50,000 nucleotides of DNA from Prorocentrum cordatum (taxonomy: Eukaryota; Sar; Dinophyceae; Prorocentrales; Prorocentraceae). The position numbers and the translations under genes are program-made. Shown in pieces: positions 1 to 9,778 of the stretch. The stretch covers positions 175,001 through 225,000 of the forward strand of contig CAUYUJ010006358.1 in NCBI GenBank assembly GCA_963575745.1, in the 5' to 3' direction. The number at the start of each line of letters is the position of its first letter. Position 1 is the stretch's first letter. The notes beneath the pieces were generated by a model, which saw only the letters and a program-made list of their open reading frames with translations, had not been told where the DNA came from and made no database searches.

Positions 1-15
1 AGTCATTTGCTCAAA

Positions 16-150
16 TTGAAGTTGTCCTCTCCGCTGCTCGTGCAAACAACCCACCCTCCCACCCGCACCTTGGTCGCAAGACATCTTAAGACCGCGACAG
101 TGGGTACCAAGCGGCATTTGGCAACGACGCCGACGACGACAGCGACAACG
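16..150 (+). repeat. Direct repeat copy 1 leading into GAC array
   Basis: A roughly 110-base segment running from TTGAAG through a CCCACCCTCCCACCCGCA motif and ending in the start of a GAC trinucleotide array. It recurs at 1254-1390 with the same order of motifs and the same transition into the GAC array. About 80-85% of bases agree by eye. No coding role is apparent. Confidence 0.85.
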
Positions 151-640
151 ACGACGACGACGCCGACGCCGCCGACAACGACTGCGATGACACCGACGAC
201 GTCCCCAACGACTTCGACGACGACTACGACGACGACGACGCCGACGACGACGACGACGACGATGACAACGCCGACGACGACGCCGACGACGCCGCCGCCG
301 ACGACGACGACGCCGACGACGACGACGACGGCTACGAAAACGACGACGACGACGTCGCCAACGAAGACGACGACGACGAGGGAGGAGGGAAGACGACGAC
401 GGCGACGACGGCAACGAAGAGGGAAGAGGGAAAACGACGACGACGACAGCGATGAAAGTGGAGGGACAACGAGGAAACGCCGACGAAGACGACGGAGGAA
501 GGACCACGGCGACAACGACGACGGAAACGACGACGACGCCAAGACGATGACGACTAGATCAGACAGAGGACGGCGACGGCGACGACGACGACGAGGGAGG
601 AAGGAGGACGGCGACGGTGACGACGACGCAAGAGCGCGCG
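122..640 (+). repeat. GAC/ACG trinucleotide microsatellite array
   Basis: About 500 bases dominated by GAC/ACG triplets, with interruptions such as GAGGGAAGAGG. Frames through it read poly-Thr/Asp/Arg in one direction and poly-Val in the other, which is why long open frames appear on both strands. I treat these as repeat artefacts, not proteins. Confidence 0.9.
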
Positions 641-663
641 CGCACGCTTTTGTTGAACATCCG

Positions 664-770
664 TGTTGCGAAACCTTATGTGTTTTGTATGTTTCTTGGA
701 CACGATTTTGAAACCCGTCCGAAACCGAAGATTTTTAGGATTTCGGCATGCGCGCGCGACGACGCGCGCG
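664..770 (+). repeat. 107-bp direct repeat, copy 1
   Basis: Runs from TGTTGCGAAACCTT to a GC palindromic end (CATGCGCGCGCGACGACG). A second copy lies at 935-1044, about 271 bases downstream, with the same ends and about 80% identity by eye. A shorter related piece (TTTCG followed by a run of GCGCGC) lies between them. Confidence 0.8.
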
Positions 771-934
771 TCTGCACTTCCTCTTAGTTTTTTGCAGAGG
801 GTTCTCGCGACGGCACGCGCGCAAGGGCGTTCGAAAGATTTCGACATGAGCGCGCGAGCTTTGGAAATCTTGAAGACTGATGGTTTTCTTAATATTTCGC
901 AGGAGCGCGCGCGTAAGGTTTTTGGGAAAATCAG

Positions 935-1044
935 TGTTGCGAAACCTTGTGTTGTTGTATGGTTTTTGGACACTCGATTTTGAACTCCTTCCGGAACCGA
1001 GGGTTCTTGCAGGATTTCGGCATGCGCGCGCGACGACGCGCGCG
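935..1044 (+). repeat. 107-bp direct repeat, copy 2
   Basis: Second copy of the segment at 664-770, ending in the same CATGCGCGCGCGACGACG block and followed by a G run. The pair looks like an old local duplication. Confidence 0.8.
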
Positions 1045-1163
1045 GGGGGGGGGAGTGATACCAGCCTGGCTGGGATAGTACGAATTCATATTTAGGATGG
1101 ACGAGTGTGCAGAATAAATTTGAACTCGCAATACGCCAGGGGTTACCGTTAACTCCGGGGGGT

Positions 1164-1166
<3 letters not shown>

Positions 1167-1198
<32 letters not shown>
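1167..1198 (+). repeat. 32-base poly-T tract
   Basis: An uninterrupted run of T followed by an A/T-rich CAAAATATAAAAAATAAA segment. On the minus strand this would be a poly-A run. It could be a retroposition tail or just a mononucleotide microsatellite, and no target-site duplication is visible that would settle it. Confidence 0.9.
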
Positions 1199-1253
1199 CA
1201 AAATATAAAAAATAAAAAAGAGAACGTATGATGTGCAATTTGTTTTGACTTTC

Positions 1254-1500
1254 TTGAAGCTGTGTTCTCCACTGCTCGTGCAAACATCCCACCCTCCCAC
1301 CCGCAAATCGGTCGCAAAACCTCTTAAGACCGTGACGGTGGGAACCAAATGACGCTTGGCAGCGACACCGGCGACGACAGCGACAACGACGACGACGCCG
1401 ACGACGACGACTACGACGACACCGACGACGACCCTGACGATTTTAACAACGACGACGACACCGACGACGACGACGATGATGACGACGACACCGACGACGA
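1254..1500 (+). repeat. Direct repeat copy 2 plus GAC array
   Basis: Second copy of the 16-150 segment (TTGAAG, then CCCACCCTCCCACCCGCA, then the GAC array). The GAC/GACGAT array here runs about 1365-1500. The repeated leader suggests the microsatellite was duplicated together with its flank. Confidence 0.85.
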
Positions 1501-1582
1501 TGTGTCATGTGCTGTTATCAAGAGTCGACGTACCCTCTGTTCTCTAATCTCGATTCTCAATCTTCTATGCTTGACCGCGATT

Positions 1583-1996
1583 TCAGCTCTTCCATACGTT
1601 CTCTCTGCGCCCTACCACATGTACATCCATCCTGACCCTTATCGCAGACGCCCCGAAAGCCTCGAGAACCTGAAAACCCCACAGGTATCGTGAACCCACG
1701 GACTGGAACCACGAACCAAGTACAGTGCCGTTTTTAATGCATGCTCCGCGTGCGGACCATGTCTTAGAAATAAAGGGTTGATTAATACATACAAGGATGA
1801 GTGTACGCATCAATTTATCTAAAAATGAAGCATGTATTAAAAATCCTATGTTTTTGAAAATCCTATGTGTGAAAAACTGCCCTGTGGACCGACCGTCCAG
1901 CGAGATCGGCCCGGACCCCCGAGCCGCGAGCCGTGGAGCCCGGCCGCCCAGCGAACTCATATCTCCCCGACTTTCGCTTACTTTCTTTGGGTCCAA
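1583..1996 (-). CDS. Unassigned 137-residue open frame
   Basis: An uninterrupted minus-strand frame through moderately AT-rich DNA, where stops should be frequent. Residue composition is mixed, with hydrophobic stretches such as FLIHASFLDKLMRTLILV near the middle, and it is not built from a simple repeat. I recognise no family. The region contains a small internal duplication (AAATCCTATGT twice near 1840-1868). It may be chance. There is no supporting splice or neighbour evidence. Confidence 0.18.
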   Translation of the reverse strand: MDPKKVSESRGDMSSLGGRAPRLAARGSGPISLDGRSTGQFFTHRIFKNIGFLIHASFLDKLMRTLILVCINQPFISKTWSARGACIKNGTVLGSWFQSVGSRYLWGFQVLEAFGASAIRVRMDVHVVGRRENVWKS

Positions 1997-2060
1997 AACA
2001 CCCCATGGGACCCTACTTCCTGTTCTCGCTCATTTTTTTCTGTTTTTGTTCTCTGTGTTC

Positions 2061-2200
2061 TCTTTCTCTCTATCTCTCTCTGTTTCTACATGTGCAGGTA
2101 CATTTTTGCATATGGGTTGCGGTTTCTCCACGGCTTCTCCCTCATTGTCTCTCTCTCTCTCTCTCCCGCTCTCTCTCTCATTATTTCGCCCTCTCTTTAG
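2061..2200 (+). repeat. CT-rich microsatellite
   Basis: CTCTCT-rich stretch with interruptions. A TGTGCAG that could serve as a splice acceptor follows part of it (about 2093-2097), but no exon-like frame follows. Confidence 0.85.
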
Positions 2201-2280
2201 TTCCATCCGATTTTTCATACATCCTGCGCTGGTGTCGATTATACCATCACCTCGCCATGCTCTGTGTTCAGTGACCTGTG

Positions 2281-2526
2281 TATATATATATATATATATA
2301 TGTCTGCCTGCCTGTCTGCCTGTCTGTCCGTATGTATGCATGTATGTTTGTCTGGATGTTTGTATGTCTGAATGTCTGTAAGTCAGTATGTCTGTCTGTA
2401 TGTATGTATGTGCTTACGTATGTATGGTAGTACGTATGTACGTATGTATGTATGTAGGTCGATAGGTAGGTATGTCTGTGTGTCTGTGTGTCTGTATGTC
2501 TGTATGTCTGTGTGTCTATATGTATT
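2281..2526 (+). repeat. (TA)n then TGTM tetranucleotide array
   Basis: A 20-base TA run is followed by about 220 bases of TGTC/TGTA/TACG-type tetranucleotides. The resulting frames read poly-Cys/Tyr/Val and are artefacts. Confidence 0.92.
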
Positions 2527-2697
2527 TGTTTATCGGAGGTTGGGGAGTGTGAACGAAAGTGAGCCAGGCTGGGAAATCGGTTTTGGTTTGGGTTCGTGTC
2601 GTGCATGCGGGCGAGGCGAAGCTGCGCGAGTTCCTGCACTGGTAGGGGTCATCTATTTCCAAAAGGGCCGCCCCCCGAGCGCCAGGCGTGGCCCCCG

Positions 2698-2840
2698 GTT
2701 GTCCCGGCGGTTGTCCCGGCGGTTGTCCCGGCGGTTGTCCCGATGGTTGTTGTTGGCCCAATGGTTGTCCCGATGGTTGTCCCGATGGTTGCCCCGATGG
2801 TTGCCCCGATGGTTGTCCCGATGGTTGTCCCGATGGTTGA
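2698..2840 (+). repeat. 12-bp minisatellite GGTTGTCCCGAT
   Basis: About eleven copies of a 12-base unit, first as GGTTGTCCCGGC, later as GGTTGTCCCGAT or GGTTGCCCCGAT, with one disrupted unit near 2750-2765. Because 12 is a multiple of 3, all frames stay open. A related motif (GGTTGTC) recurs loosely at 17075-17200. Confidence 0.92.
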
Positions 2841-2900
2841 TAGATAGATAGATCGGTAGATGGATAGACAGAGAGATAGATAAATAGCTAGATAGATATG
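2841..2900 (+). repeat. GATA tetranucleotide tract
   Basis: GATAGATA units with substitutions, directly joined to the 12-bp minisatellite on its left. A single GGTTGTCCC unit reappears just right of it (2900-2908). Confidence 0.85.
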
Positions 2901-2928
2901 GTTGTCCCAGTGCTGTCCTGGGATGGGC

Positions 2929-3172
2929 GCGAAACGCATGCGAATCGTAAATGTTGCAAAGCGTACCGCGCGCTTCGCGCGCGCGAAATGAATGCGAATC
3001 ATAAATGTTGCCAAGCGTTTCGCGCGCTGCTCTCGCGAAACGCATGCTAATCGTACATAGTGCGAAGCGTCTTGCACGCTGCGCACGCGAAACGCATGCG
3101 AATCGCAAATCTTGCAAAGCGTTTCGCGCGTCGCGCGCGCGAAAAGCATGCGAATCATAAATACTTCGCGCG
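2929..3172 (+). repeat. 52-bp tandem repeat, about 4.6 copies
   Basis: The landmark GCGAAACGCATGCGAATC begins at 2929, 2983, 3035, 3087 and 3139, giving spacings of 54, 52, 52 and 52. Each unit ends in a palindromic GCGCGC run. The units differ by point changes, so the array is not recent. Confidence 0.9.
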
Positions 3173-3207
3173 AACCGCAGGATACATGGTTAGATCTTTA
3201 GTTCTAT

Positions 3208-3298
3208 ATTTGTACATATATATGTATGTTACTTACACATATATATACATATAGATATATACAGCGATATGTAGTCACACATATATATATATATATTG
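3208..3298 (+). repeat. TA/CATA microsatellite
   Basis: ATATAT and ACATAT runs alternate for about 90 bases. No other signal is visible. Confidence 0.85.
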
Positions 3299-3569
3299 GC
3301 AGATGATTGTCCTATTCGATAATTCGATAGATAGGTCGATAGATGGACGGGCAGATGTGCGCGACAATAGGCGAATTGAAGAGACCAGCAAAGAACCCAG
3401 AGCCATCGCAAATCGACCGCCTCCCCCTTCACCCCCCAACCTCCTTATCACCCGTAGGGTGGTCCAATCGGTATATGTAGATACTGTTTCCTCAATTCTT
3501 GTTTCTCTCAACTATGCTCTCTACTATCTGACGTGTACGTTCCACTCTTCACCACGTACTACATCACTC

Positions 3570-3770
3570 TGATCGTGTCCGCAGGGACCTGAGTTAACTT
3601 GGCCGCACCAAAGACTTCTAAGACCTGGGAGCCTTCAAACGCTGGGAACTCTGGACCTGGACACAGAGAACCCATGATCCTGGCCGTCTACCGAAATCGT
3701 CCCCGAATCGGGAACCTGTGTGAACCTGGGGCCCCGAGCCCAGGAACCCAGCCGCTACCAACAATCGGTG
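3570..3770 (+). repeat. Diverged dispersed repeat (partner near 48.0 kb)
   Basis: CTACCGAAATCG, GGGAACCTG and GAGCCCAGGAA occur here and, with shuffled spacing, at 48010-48110. Both sites follow a CT-rich stretch containing CTCTCTAC-like words. The copies are old and the boundaries unclear. Confidence 0.4.
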
Positions 3771-4124
3771 CCGCACCATTCGCCTATTCTGTCAAGATCC
3801 GCTGGGACCCCCTCAGTGCAAACGCTGATTGGGGAACATCTCCCTCTCTGCTTGCGCATCACACGATGGATCACCCCAGCAGGCGGATAGAGAAGAATTC
3901 TTGACGCTTCGCGAATTCCGACCAACCCATCCATAAAAGATGCAGCTGTCGAACGGAACATTGGGATCGGCCCGAGCCGGCCCAGCAGTCAAACATAAAT
4001 GCCTTCGCAGATCTTTCTATATGGGGGTTGCTTGACAATTTGCTTGGGCCGTCTTGTGGCAATCTTGGGCCCATTTTGTTACTTTGCATCTTCGGGGGGC
4101 CTTTCCTGTTCAATCAATGGTTCT

Positions 4125-4250
4125 ACTCCGACGTGGGTTCGACGTGGGTTCGACGTGGATTCGACACTTATCGACACGGATTCGACACGGCTTCGACGCG
4201 CTTGACATGGTTTCTACACGGATTTCGTTCGACGTGGATCGCGACGCGAC
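4125..4250 (+). repeat. TTCGACGTGG 12-bp degenerate minisatellite
   Basis: Units of the form GGTTCGACGTGG, drifting to ATTCGACACGG and CTTCGACGCG. The same TTCGAC core forms another 12-bp array at 18437-18555. The two arrays lie 14 kb apart, so the motif is dispersed, not only local. Confidence 0.8.
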
Positions 4251-4270
4251 GGGACAGACAAACCATACCT

Positions 4271-4400
4271 CTACCCTTCGCTGGTTTTCCCCGTTTCGGG
4301 CCTTCTCGGAGGCCCTCGTCGCCACCGCTGGATTCGCCTCGAAATTCTGGAACGCACCCCGGGAGAGGCCAAGGGAGTGGGGCGGTATCGGTACCTTTTG
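4271..4400 (+). repeat. Dispersed composite repeat, 5' part
   Basis: About 105 bases (CTACCCTTCG... through GGGAGAGG) match 23641-23748, and the next 16 bases (GGTATCGGTACCTTTT) match 23909-23924. The 23.6-kb copy has about 150 extra bases between these blocks, so this copy looks internally deleted. Confidence 0.75.
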
Positions 4401-4424
4401 GTCTTCCCACAAGAGGCTCCGTGG

Positions 4425-4600
4425 CCACTTGGGGCCGTCGTCGGGCGGTTTTGAAGCATCTCGGGAGCACATCGAGGGGCATCATGTGCCATCTCGGGCC
4501 ATCTTGAGCGATCTTGGCAACTGCCTTGGGCTGTCTGGGGCCATCTTGGAGCCACCTCGGGCCACCTTGGACGCTCCAACGACCCACGACCGCCCCCTTC
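4425..4600 (+). repeat. Degenerate TTGGGGCC-type array
   Basis: Repeated words such as CTTGGGGCC, ATCTTGGAGCC and ATCTCGGGCC at 10-14-base spacing. This is the same word family as the long arrays at 41.1-45.1 kb, isolated here. Confidence 0.7.
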
Positions 4601-4681
4601 CACACCTTGGGGGCTGGGGTAGGAGGACTCTCTCCTCTCTCTTCCCCCTCTCTGCCATCCGTATTTCCCCCGGTCCCTTTC

Positions 4682-4857
4682 TGAGAACGAACAATGACAT
4701 ACATCTAAACACTCAGAGGTCCGCGCGGAATTCTCGGATCGGCGCTGAACCCCCCTCCCTGGCGCGCGGAGGCTCCGCCAGGGGGATCCAGGACAGATCC
4801 GAGAAGTCCACGCGGACCTCCGAGTTTTTATGTCTATGTAAATTGTTCGTTTCCCTA
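4682..4857. mobile_element. TIR family 1 element, copy 1 (176 bp)
   Basis: Long terminal inverted repeats of about 65 bases. The left end runs GAACGAACAATGACA through ACTCAGAGGTCCGCGCGGA. The right end is its reverse complement, with TCCGCGTGGAC-type changes, ending GTTCGTTTCCCTA. The interior is only a short GC-rich segment with no coding capacity. Related copies lie at 14016-14206, 14415-14674 and 21239-21443. It resembles a MITE (non-autonomous DNA transposon). Confidence 0.85.
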
Positions 4858-4918
4858 CTTTCGTCCTCTTCCACTTGTCGATGCACGTGCCCGTGTGCCG
4901 CGCCTTCTCTGCCGCCGC

Positions 4919-5036
4919 GCGCCGGAGGAGGTCCAGAACATGCAGCCGGTGTTCGACATGCTCGCGGGGAGGACCGCAGGGGCCCGCGATTCTGGGGAGC
5001 CGAGACCGACCGCGCCCGCGCGCGCGAGCGATATCC
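4919..5036 (+). CDS. Candidate exon, unassigned
   Basis: The frame reading [17 protein letters not shown] and onward has a natural amino-acid mix and GC-rich third positions, unlike the surrounding repeat frames. It runs directly into the (GT)n tract at about 5039, where GTGTGC could act as a donor, so the microsatellite would be intronic. No clear acceptor is visible upstream. I do not recognise a family. It may be linked to the PPR-like exon at 5509-5706. Confidence 0.3.
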
Positions 5037-5038
5037 AG

Positions 5039-5080
5039 TGTGCGCGCGTGTGTGCGAATGTGCGTGTGTGTGTGTGTGTT

Positions 5081-5171
<91 letters not shown>

Positions 5172-5328
5172 GCGGGTTTGTGTGTGTGTGTGTGTGTTTG
5201 TGTGTGTGTGCGTGTGCGTGCGTGCGTGCGTGTGTGTGTGTGTGGGTGTGCGGGTTTGTGTGTGTGTGTGTGTGTGTGTGTGCGGGTTTGTGTGTGTGTG
5301 TGTGTGTGCGGGTGTGCGGGTTTGTGTG

Positions 5329-5360
<32 letters not shown>

Positions 5361-5383
5361 CGTGCGTGCGTGCCTGCGTCTGA
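5039..5383 (+). repeat. (GT)n/(GTGC)n microsatellite
   Basis: About 345 bases of GT repeats with GTGC blocks and periodic GCGGGTTT interruptions (for example near 5171, 5250 and 5281). Alternating purine/pyrimidine sequence like this can adopt Z-DNA. Open frames here (poly-Cys/Val or Thr/His) are artefacts. Confidence 0.95.
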
Positions 5384-5508
5384 CAGCTGCCCCGCTGCAG
5401 CTGGCGCTGCAGGCGCGCCCCGTGGCGGTCAGGGGCCCGGTGCCTCGGCCGCCTCTCCCCTCGGCGTGGCTGAGGGCGCAGACCGCAAGACCTCGGCCCC
5501 CCTGACAG

Positions 5509-5706
5509 CCAGCCTGGCCCAACGCGAGCGCGCCGGCCTGGGCGCTGCCGGCCGCCGCAGCCGGGCGCGCCGAGGAGGCGGTGGACGAGGGGGTGCCTCG
5601 ACCGCGGGCGCTGCAGCTGCTCGGCGAGCTCGAGTCGCGAGGCCCGAGCTACAGCGCCACGACCAGTGCGAGGGCGGGCAGCGGCAGCAAGACCCGTCGC
5701 ATCGCA
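5509..5706 (+). CDS. Exon candidate with PPR-like repeat
   Basis: Bounded by a good acceptor (GGCCCCCCTGACAG, 5495-5508) and a consensus donor (GTGAGT, 5707-5712). The length is exactly 66 codons with no stop. The frame reads [11 protein letters not shown], then [20 protein letters not shown], matching the helix-turn-helix style of pentatricopeptide repeats (RALxLLxEMxxRG followed by xSYSAxISA). PPR proteins bind organellar RNA and are strongly expanded in dinoflagellates. Only about one and a half repeats are visible, and the spacing is shorter than the usual 35 residues, so it may be degenerate. Another frame is also open here, so the call rests on motif and splice sites together. Confidence 0.42.
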
Positions 5707-5710
5707 GTGA

Positions 5711-5800
5711 GTGGCGACGTTGGTGCCTGACGTCAGCCGGAGCGAGATCGACGAGCAGTGGCGTCCAGGCCTGGCGCTGCTCGGGCGACGCGCGCCGCCG
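5711..5800 (+). CDS. Possible further PPR-like fragment
   Basis: The frame contains [16 protein letters not shown], which resembles the QWxxALxLLxEM helix of PPR repeats. It lies inside what would be the intron after the GTGAGT donor at 5707, so it is either a decayed repeat or coincidence. No acceptor precedes it. Confidence 0.15.
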
Positions 5801-5916
5801 TCGCGGGCGTCGAGGCCGCAGACGCCCCCGCTCGCGCGGAGGCCCGCGCAGCCGACGGCGCTGCGCTGGAGATGGGCCGCTGCTACTATTTATTTTTTGT
5901 TCGCTTACCATGACTC

Positions 5917-6093
5917 GTGCGCGCCTCCGTCGGCGCCCTGAAGGCCATGCCCCGGGGCCTGCTCGGCATCCCAGCTGGTCTTGCGACGCACTTCTCCCGC
6001 GGGCGGCGCCGCGGTTCTGGAGGGCGCTGCGCGCTCTCGGACTACGACTACGACGTCCAGACCGACTCCTTCGTGACCGCGGCCCGGGCTGGT
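5917..6093 (+). CDS. Candidate exon, unassigned
   Basis: The open frame includes [19 protein letters not shown] and, later, [19 protein letters not shown]. This second part is acidic and low in the Arg/Gly/Pro that dominates spurious high-GC frames. GGTTGG follows as a weak donor. No family is recognised. Confidence 0.25.
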
Positions 6094-6099
6094 TGGCTG

Positions 6100-7225
6100 G
6101 TTGGCGGGCCTGCTGGGCGCGGCTCGGAAAACTTGGCCGTCGGCCCTCGGGGGGCCGCCAAGCCTCTCGGCTGGCGCGCCGGGGGGGGGGGGCGGTCGCC
6201 GCGGATCCTGATGGCCTCAGACGGCAGGGGCCGCAGCGGCCGCCCGCCCGCTCGGCGTCTTGGGCTTCCTTCGTTGCTGCGGCCCCGGGACCCTGTGGCC
6301 CGGAGCGGGGGCGCGCGCTGCCGCCGGGGCGGCGCCGGCGGTGGAGCGCGCCACCGCGCCCGCTGTCGATGTGTCCGGGCCGCTCGCTCATAGGCGCCTC
6401 GCAGGTTCCGTGGATCTCGGCGCCTCATGCTCACGCCCTCTCCTCCTTGCTGGGCCCTTCCCCAGCTACCCTCCGGCCCCTCCTATGAGGTGGTCTCCTC
6501 CAGCTGCCCTGTCGCCTGGAGGTCGGTCCGATCTCTGCGCGCGGCCGCTTCGCTGCGCTGCTCGACCCCAGCGCAGACTGCGCCGCCCCTGGCTGCTGCG
6601 CCCCCCCGGCTGCCCTGCGGCCGCCGCCCCGCTGCCCTGGCGCCGCCCCTGCCGCGGCCTGGCTCCGCTCTGAGCGGGCACGGTTTCCCCCCCCCTCCCT
6701 CCCGCGCCAGGCCTTCCTCTTCTTCGCGCGCGTCGAAGCTTAATTCGCAATCCCTGCATTCGCCCTCGCCGCCGGCGCAGTCGCTCTGCCTCGCCAGCGA
6801 CGCAGAAAGCGCGGCTTGCCTATCCGTTGCGCCCCGCCTCTGCGCCTGCTCCTCGTCGCGTCTGGGCCGCGCGCTGCTCGTCCACCGCCCCGCCTCCCCC
6901 CTCTCGCCGCCCCGCCCCCCCTCCCCTGCCCCCCTCGCGGCTGCCCCCTCGCGAGTGATGCGGTCGATCCATTCTGGGTTGATCAATTATCTCCACGCCG
7001 CGTGAGCTGGGCCTGCCCGCGCGCGTCTCGCTCCGCCGGGCCTTTCTTTTTTCCGCGCCTTTGCGCGCGCGGCCGCGACGCCAGCGAGTGTCTGCGTGCG
7101 TGTCGCTCATTCCTTCGTTCGCCGTTGTTTCCCTTTCATGCCCCACCTTTGCTTTCATGCCCAGGGGTGCGCGATTTTGGTTTCGGCGCGGTCGATATGT
7201 GCGCGAGATTGCAATGTGCGCCAGC
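6100..7225. other. GC-rich stretch without a supported gene
   Basis: Open frames here are Arg/Pro/Ala/Gly-rich on both strands, as expected at about 70% GC. An 11-base G run sits near 6180. I see no convincing exon, repeat array or inverted repeat. Confidence 0.5.
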
Positions 7226-7230
7226 GCGCC

Positions 7231-7233
7231 CCG

Positions 7234-7265
<32 letters not shown>
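7231..7265 (+). repeat. (GT)n microsatellite
   Basis: A simple GT run with nothing else attached. Confidence 0.9.
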
Positions 7266-7567
7266 ACAAGTGCATGTTTCAACGTGTCGGGGGAGGAATA
7301 TTGGTGCGTGGTTGTTGTCCGCTCGCGCGGGACCTCCTGCGCGTGACCCTTCGCCAGAGTGACTCGAGGCGCCTGCCCGCAGGGCCCCCCCGATGCCACT
7401 TTGCGCGTCTTGATGTGACCCCCTTCCCATCCGCGGTTCTATAATGCCGATCGCCAAGAATCGCGATTGCCGAGGGTCTGCGACATTGCGATGTTACTTA
7501 GGTGGGTGGTAGACGATTTGCAGGAGGAGGGGGCAAGCGTGTCCGCGATGTGGTTGGTTCGGTTTCG

Positions 7568-7640
7568 TCGCAGCCCGTTTGGTTCGGTCGGTTGTCGTGT
7601 CGTTGCTGCGTCGCAAAGTCCTTCTAGGCTGCTCGCGGCC
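7568..7640 (+). repeat. Dispersed TTCGGTCGG repeat, copy 1
   Basis: GGTTCGGTCGG, then a GTTGCTGCGTCGC block and TCCTTCT, matches 16085-16160 in the same order at about 75% identity. GGTTCGGTCGG also starts near 16444. Confidence 0.55.
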
Positions 7641-7846
7641 TGTCGGCCTCGGCGTCGGTATCTTTTCGGTCGGCTTCTGGCGTTCCTGTCGTTGTGGGCG
7701 GCCTTGGAGCCCGCGGCCGCTCGACCTCTGCTTCTGCTGCTCCGAGCGACGCGGGGGCGCTTTGATTATTCCTCTCCCGGGGTCATATCTGGGCCCCGCA
7801 GGATCTCCCAATCTCGGCGGCGAGCCCGGGGGGGTGGAGTGAGAAA

Positions 7847-7985
7847 GGCGGGCCTTCTCGGACGTCCCGGAAGTTCCGCGCCCTTTTGAGGGGTTTTCTA
7901 GAGCATTCCCCGAATGCTCAGACAATCTCGCAGAAGGGCGGAGGCCTTCTGAACGGCCCCGCCGCTGTCTGACGAGGCCCTCTCC
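7847..7985 (+). repeat. CTTCTCAGAAGG-family element, copy 1 (+)
   Basis: An ordered series of blocks (GGCGGGCCTTCTC, ATTCCCCGAATGCTCAGA, GCAGAAGGGCGG, CCCCGCCGC) aligns with 24081-24230 on the same strand and with 22286-22410 on the opposite strand. Most blocks are themselves small palindromes, so the transcript would fold heavily. Confidence 0.7.
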
Positions 7986-8249
7986 TTGCCGCTTCCGCCC
8001 CCGATCTCTCGACCCCGCCCCCAGGGCCAGATCTCGTCGCGGGCCAGTTCTGCGACGGCCCTCAGGGCCTGAGGGCGGTCCCTCTCTGCGGTTCGCCCGC
8101 GACGCCCGGGGGGCGCGGGCAGCGGTGGGGTTCCCAGAGCGCGCCCGCGCAAACCACCGCCGCGCCCTTGGCCAGGGCCGCGCTGGGCCCCGCGGTCGGC
8201 CCCGTCCAGAGAGGCGCGCGCGCGCAAGCCCGCGCCCGCGCCCGCGCCC

Positions 8250-9526
8250 ACACCCACACCCACACACACCCACACCCACGCACCCGCACAAACACCCACA
8301 CGCACACGCACGCGCACGCGCACGCGCACACGCACGCGCACGCGCACACGCACACGCACGCGCACACGCTCACGCGCGCGCACACGCGCACACGCACACG
8401 CACACGCACACGCACACGCACACGCACATGCACGCGCACACGCGCACGCGCACGCACACGCACGCGCACACGCACATGCACACGCACACGCACGCACGCA
8501 CACGCACGCGCACACGCACACGCACGTGCACGCGCACACGCACGCGCACGCGCACGCGCACGCACGCTTACACGCACACGCACGCCCGCACGCGCACGCG
8601 CGCGCGCACGCGCGCGCACGCGCACGCGCACCCGCACGCGCACGCGCGCGCGCACGCGCGCGCGCACACGCACGCGCGCACGCGCGAACACGCGCGCGCA
8701 CACGCGCGCGCACACGTGCACACGCGCACACACGCACACGCGCACATGTGCACACGCGCACACACACACGCACACACGCGCACACGCGCGCACACGCTCA
8801 CACGCGCGCACGCACACACCTACACACGCGCACACGCACACACGCACACACGCGCACACGCGCACACGCGCACACCTACACACGCGCACACGCACACACG
8901 CACACACGCGCACACGCGCACACGCGCACACGCCGACGCGCGCACACGCGCACACGCGCACACGCGCACACGCGCACACGCACACACGCGCACACGCGCA
9001 CACGCGCACACGCGCACACGTGCACACGCGCATACGCGCGCACACGCGCACACGCGCACACGCGCACACGCGCACAAGCGCACAAGCGCGCACGCGCACG
9101 CACGCGCACGCGCACGCGCACGCGCGCGCACGCGCACACGCGCACACGCGCACAGGCGCACACGCGCACACGCGCACGCGCGCACACGCGCACACGCGCA
9201 CGCGCGCACACGCGCACCCGAGCACCCGCGCACACGCGCACACGCGCACACGCGCACACGCGCACACGCGCACACGCGCACACGTGCACACGCGTACGCA
9301 CGCACGCACGCACTCAAGCACGAACGCACGCACGCACGCACACACGCACGCACGCACGCACGCACGCACGCACACACGCACACACGGACACACGCACACA
9401 CGCACACACGCACACACGCACATGCAACACCCAACACACAATGCACAACACACAACACAACACACAACACACAACACACAACACACAACACACAACACAC
9501 AACACAACACACAACACCACACACAC
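8250..9526 (+). repeat. 1.3-kb (CA/CG)n alternating purine-pyrimidine tract
   Basis: Nearly unbroken CACG/CGCA/CACA steps. The sequence grades from CCCACA at the left through CGCACACG units (8-bp periodicity is common around 8,930-9,280) to CACGCACG and finally ACACAACAC. Z-DNA-forming potential is very high. Frames of 400-580 residues on both strands (Thr-His-Ala or Cys-Val-Arg) are by-products. Confidence 0.97.
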
Positions 9527-9778
9527 TCTGAGTATGATGCCAGGGGGGGCAAGATGGCCTCGGCCAGGCACGTTGGTGGGTGGCGCGCGTGTGCTTTCTG
9601 CGCAAGGGCCCGGGGAGGGTAGGGGGATGTGGGGCGAAAGGCGGGGGAGGGTCGCCGCTGCATGCTTGTTCCTTCTTCCATCTTCATATAAGAGCACTCC
9701 TCGCGGCCATGTTTGGTTGATACATCCTCTGGCGTGCTGTGCGCTGTGCTGTGCGCCGCTGCCGTCGACCCCCCTGAG

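Noticed and set aside
2929-3172. CRISPR-like array (52-bp period)
   Set aside because: The whole unit is repeated with point changes. There are no unique spacers between short conserved repeats.
3599-3904. 101-residue frame after an acceptor-like CCGCAG
   Set aside because: Overlaps a diverged dispersed repeat (partner near 48.0 kb), and its composition is Pro/Ser-rich without a protein-like pattern.
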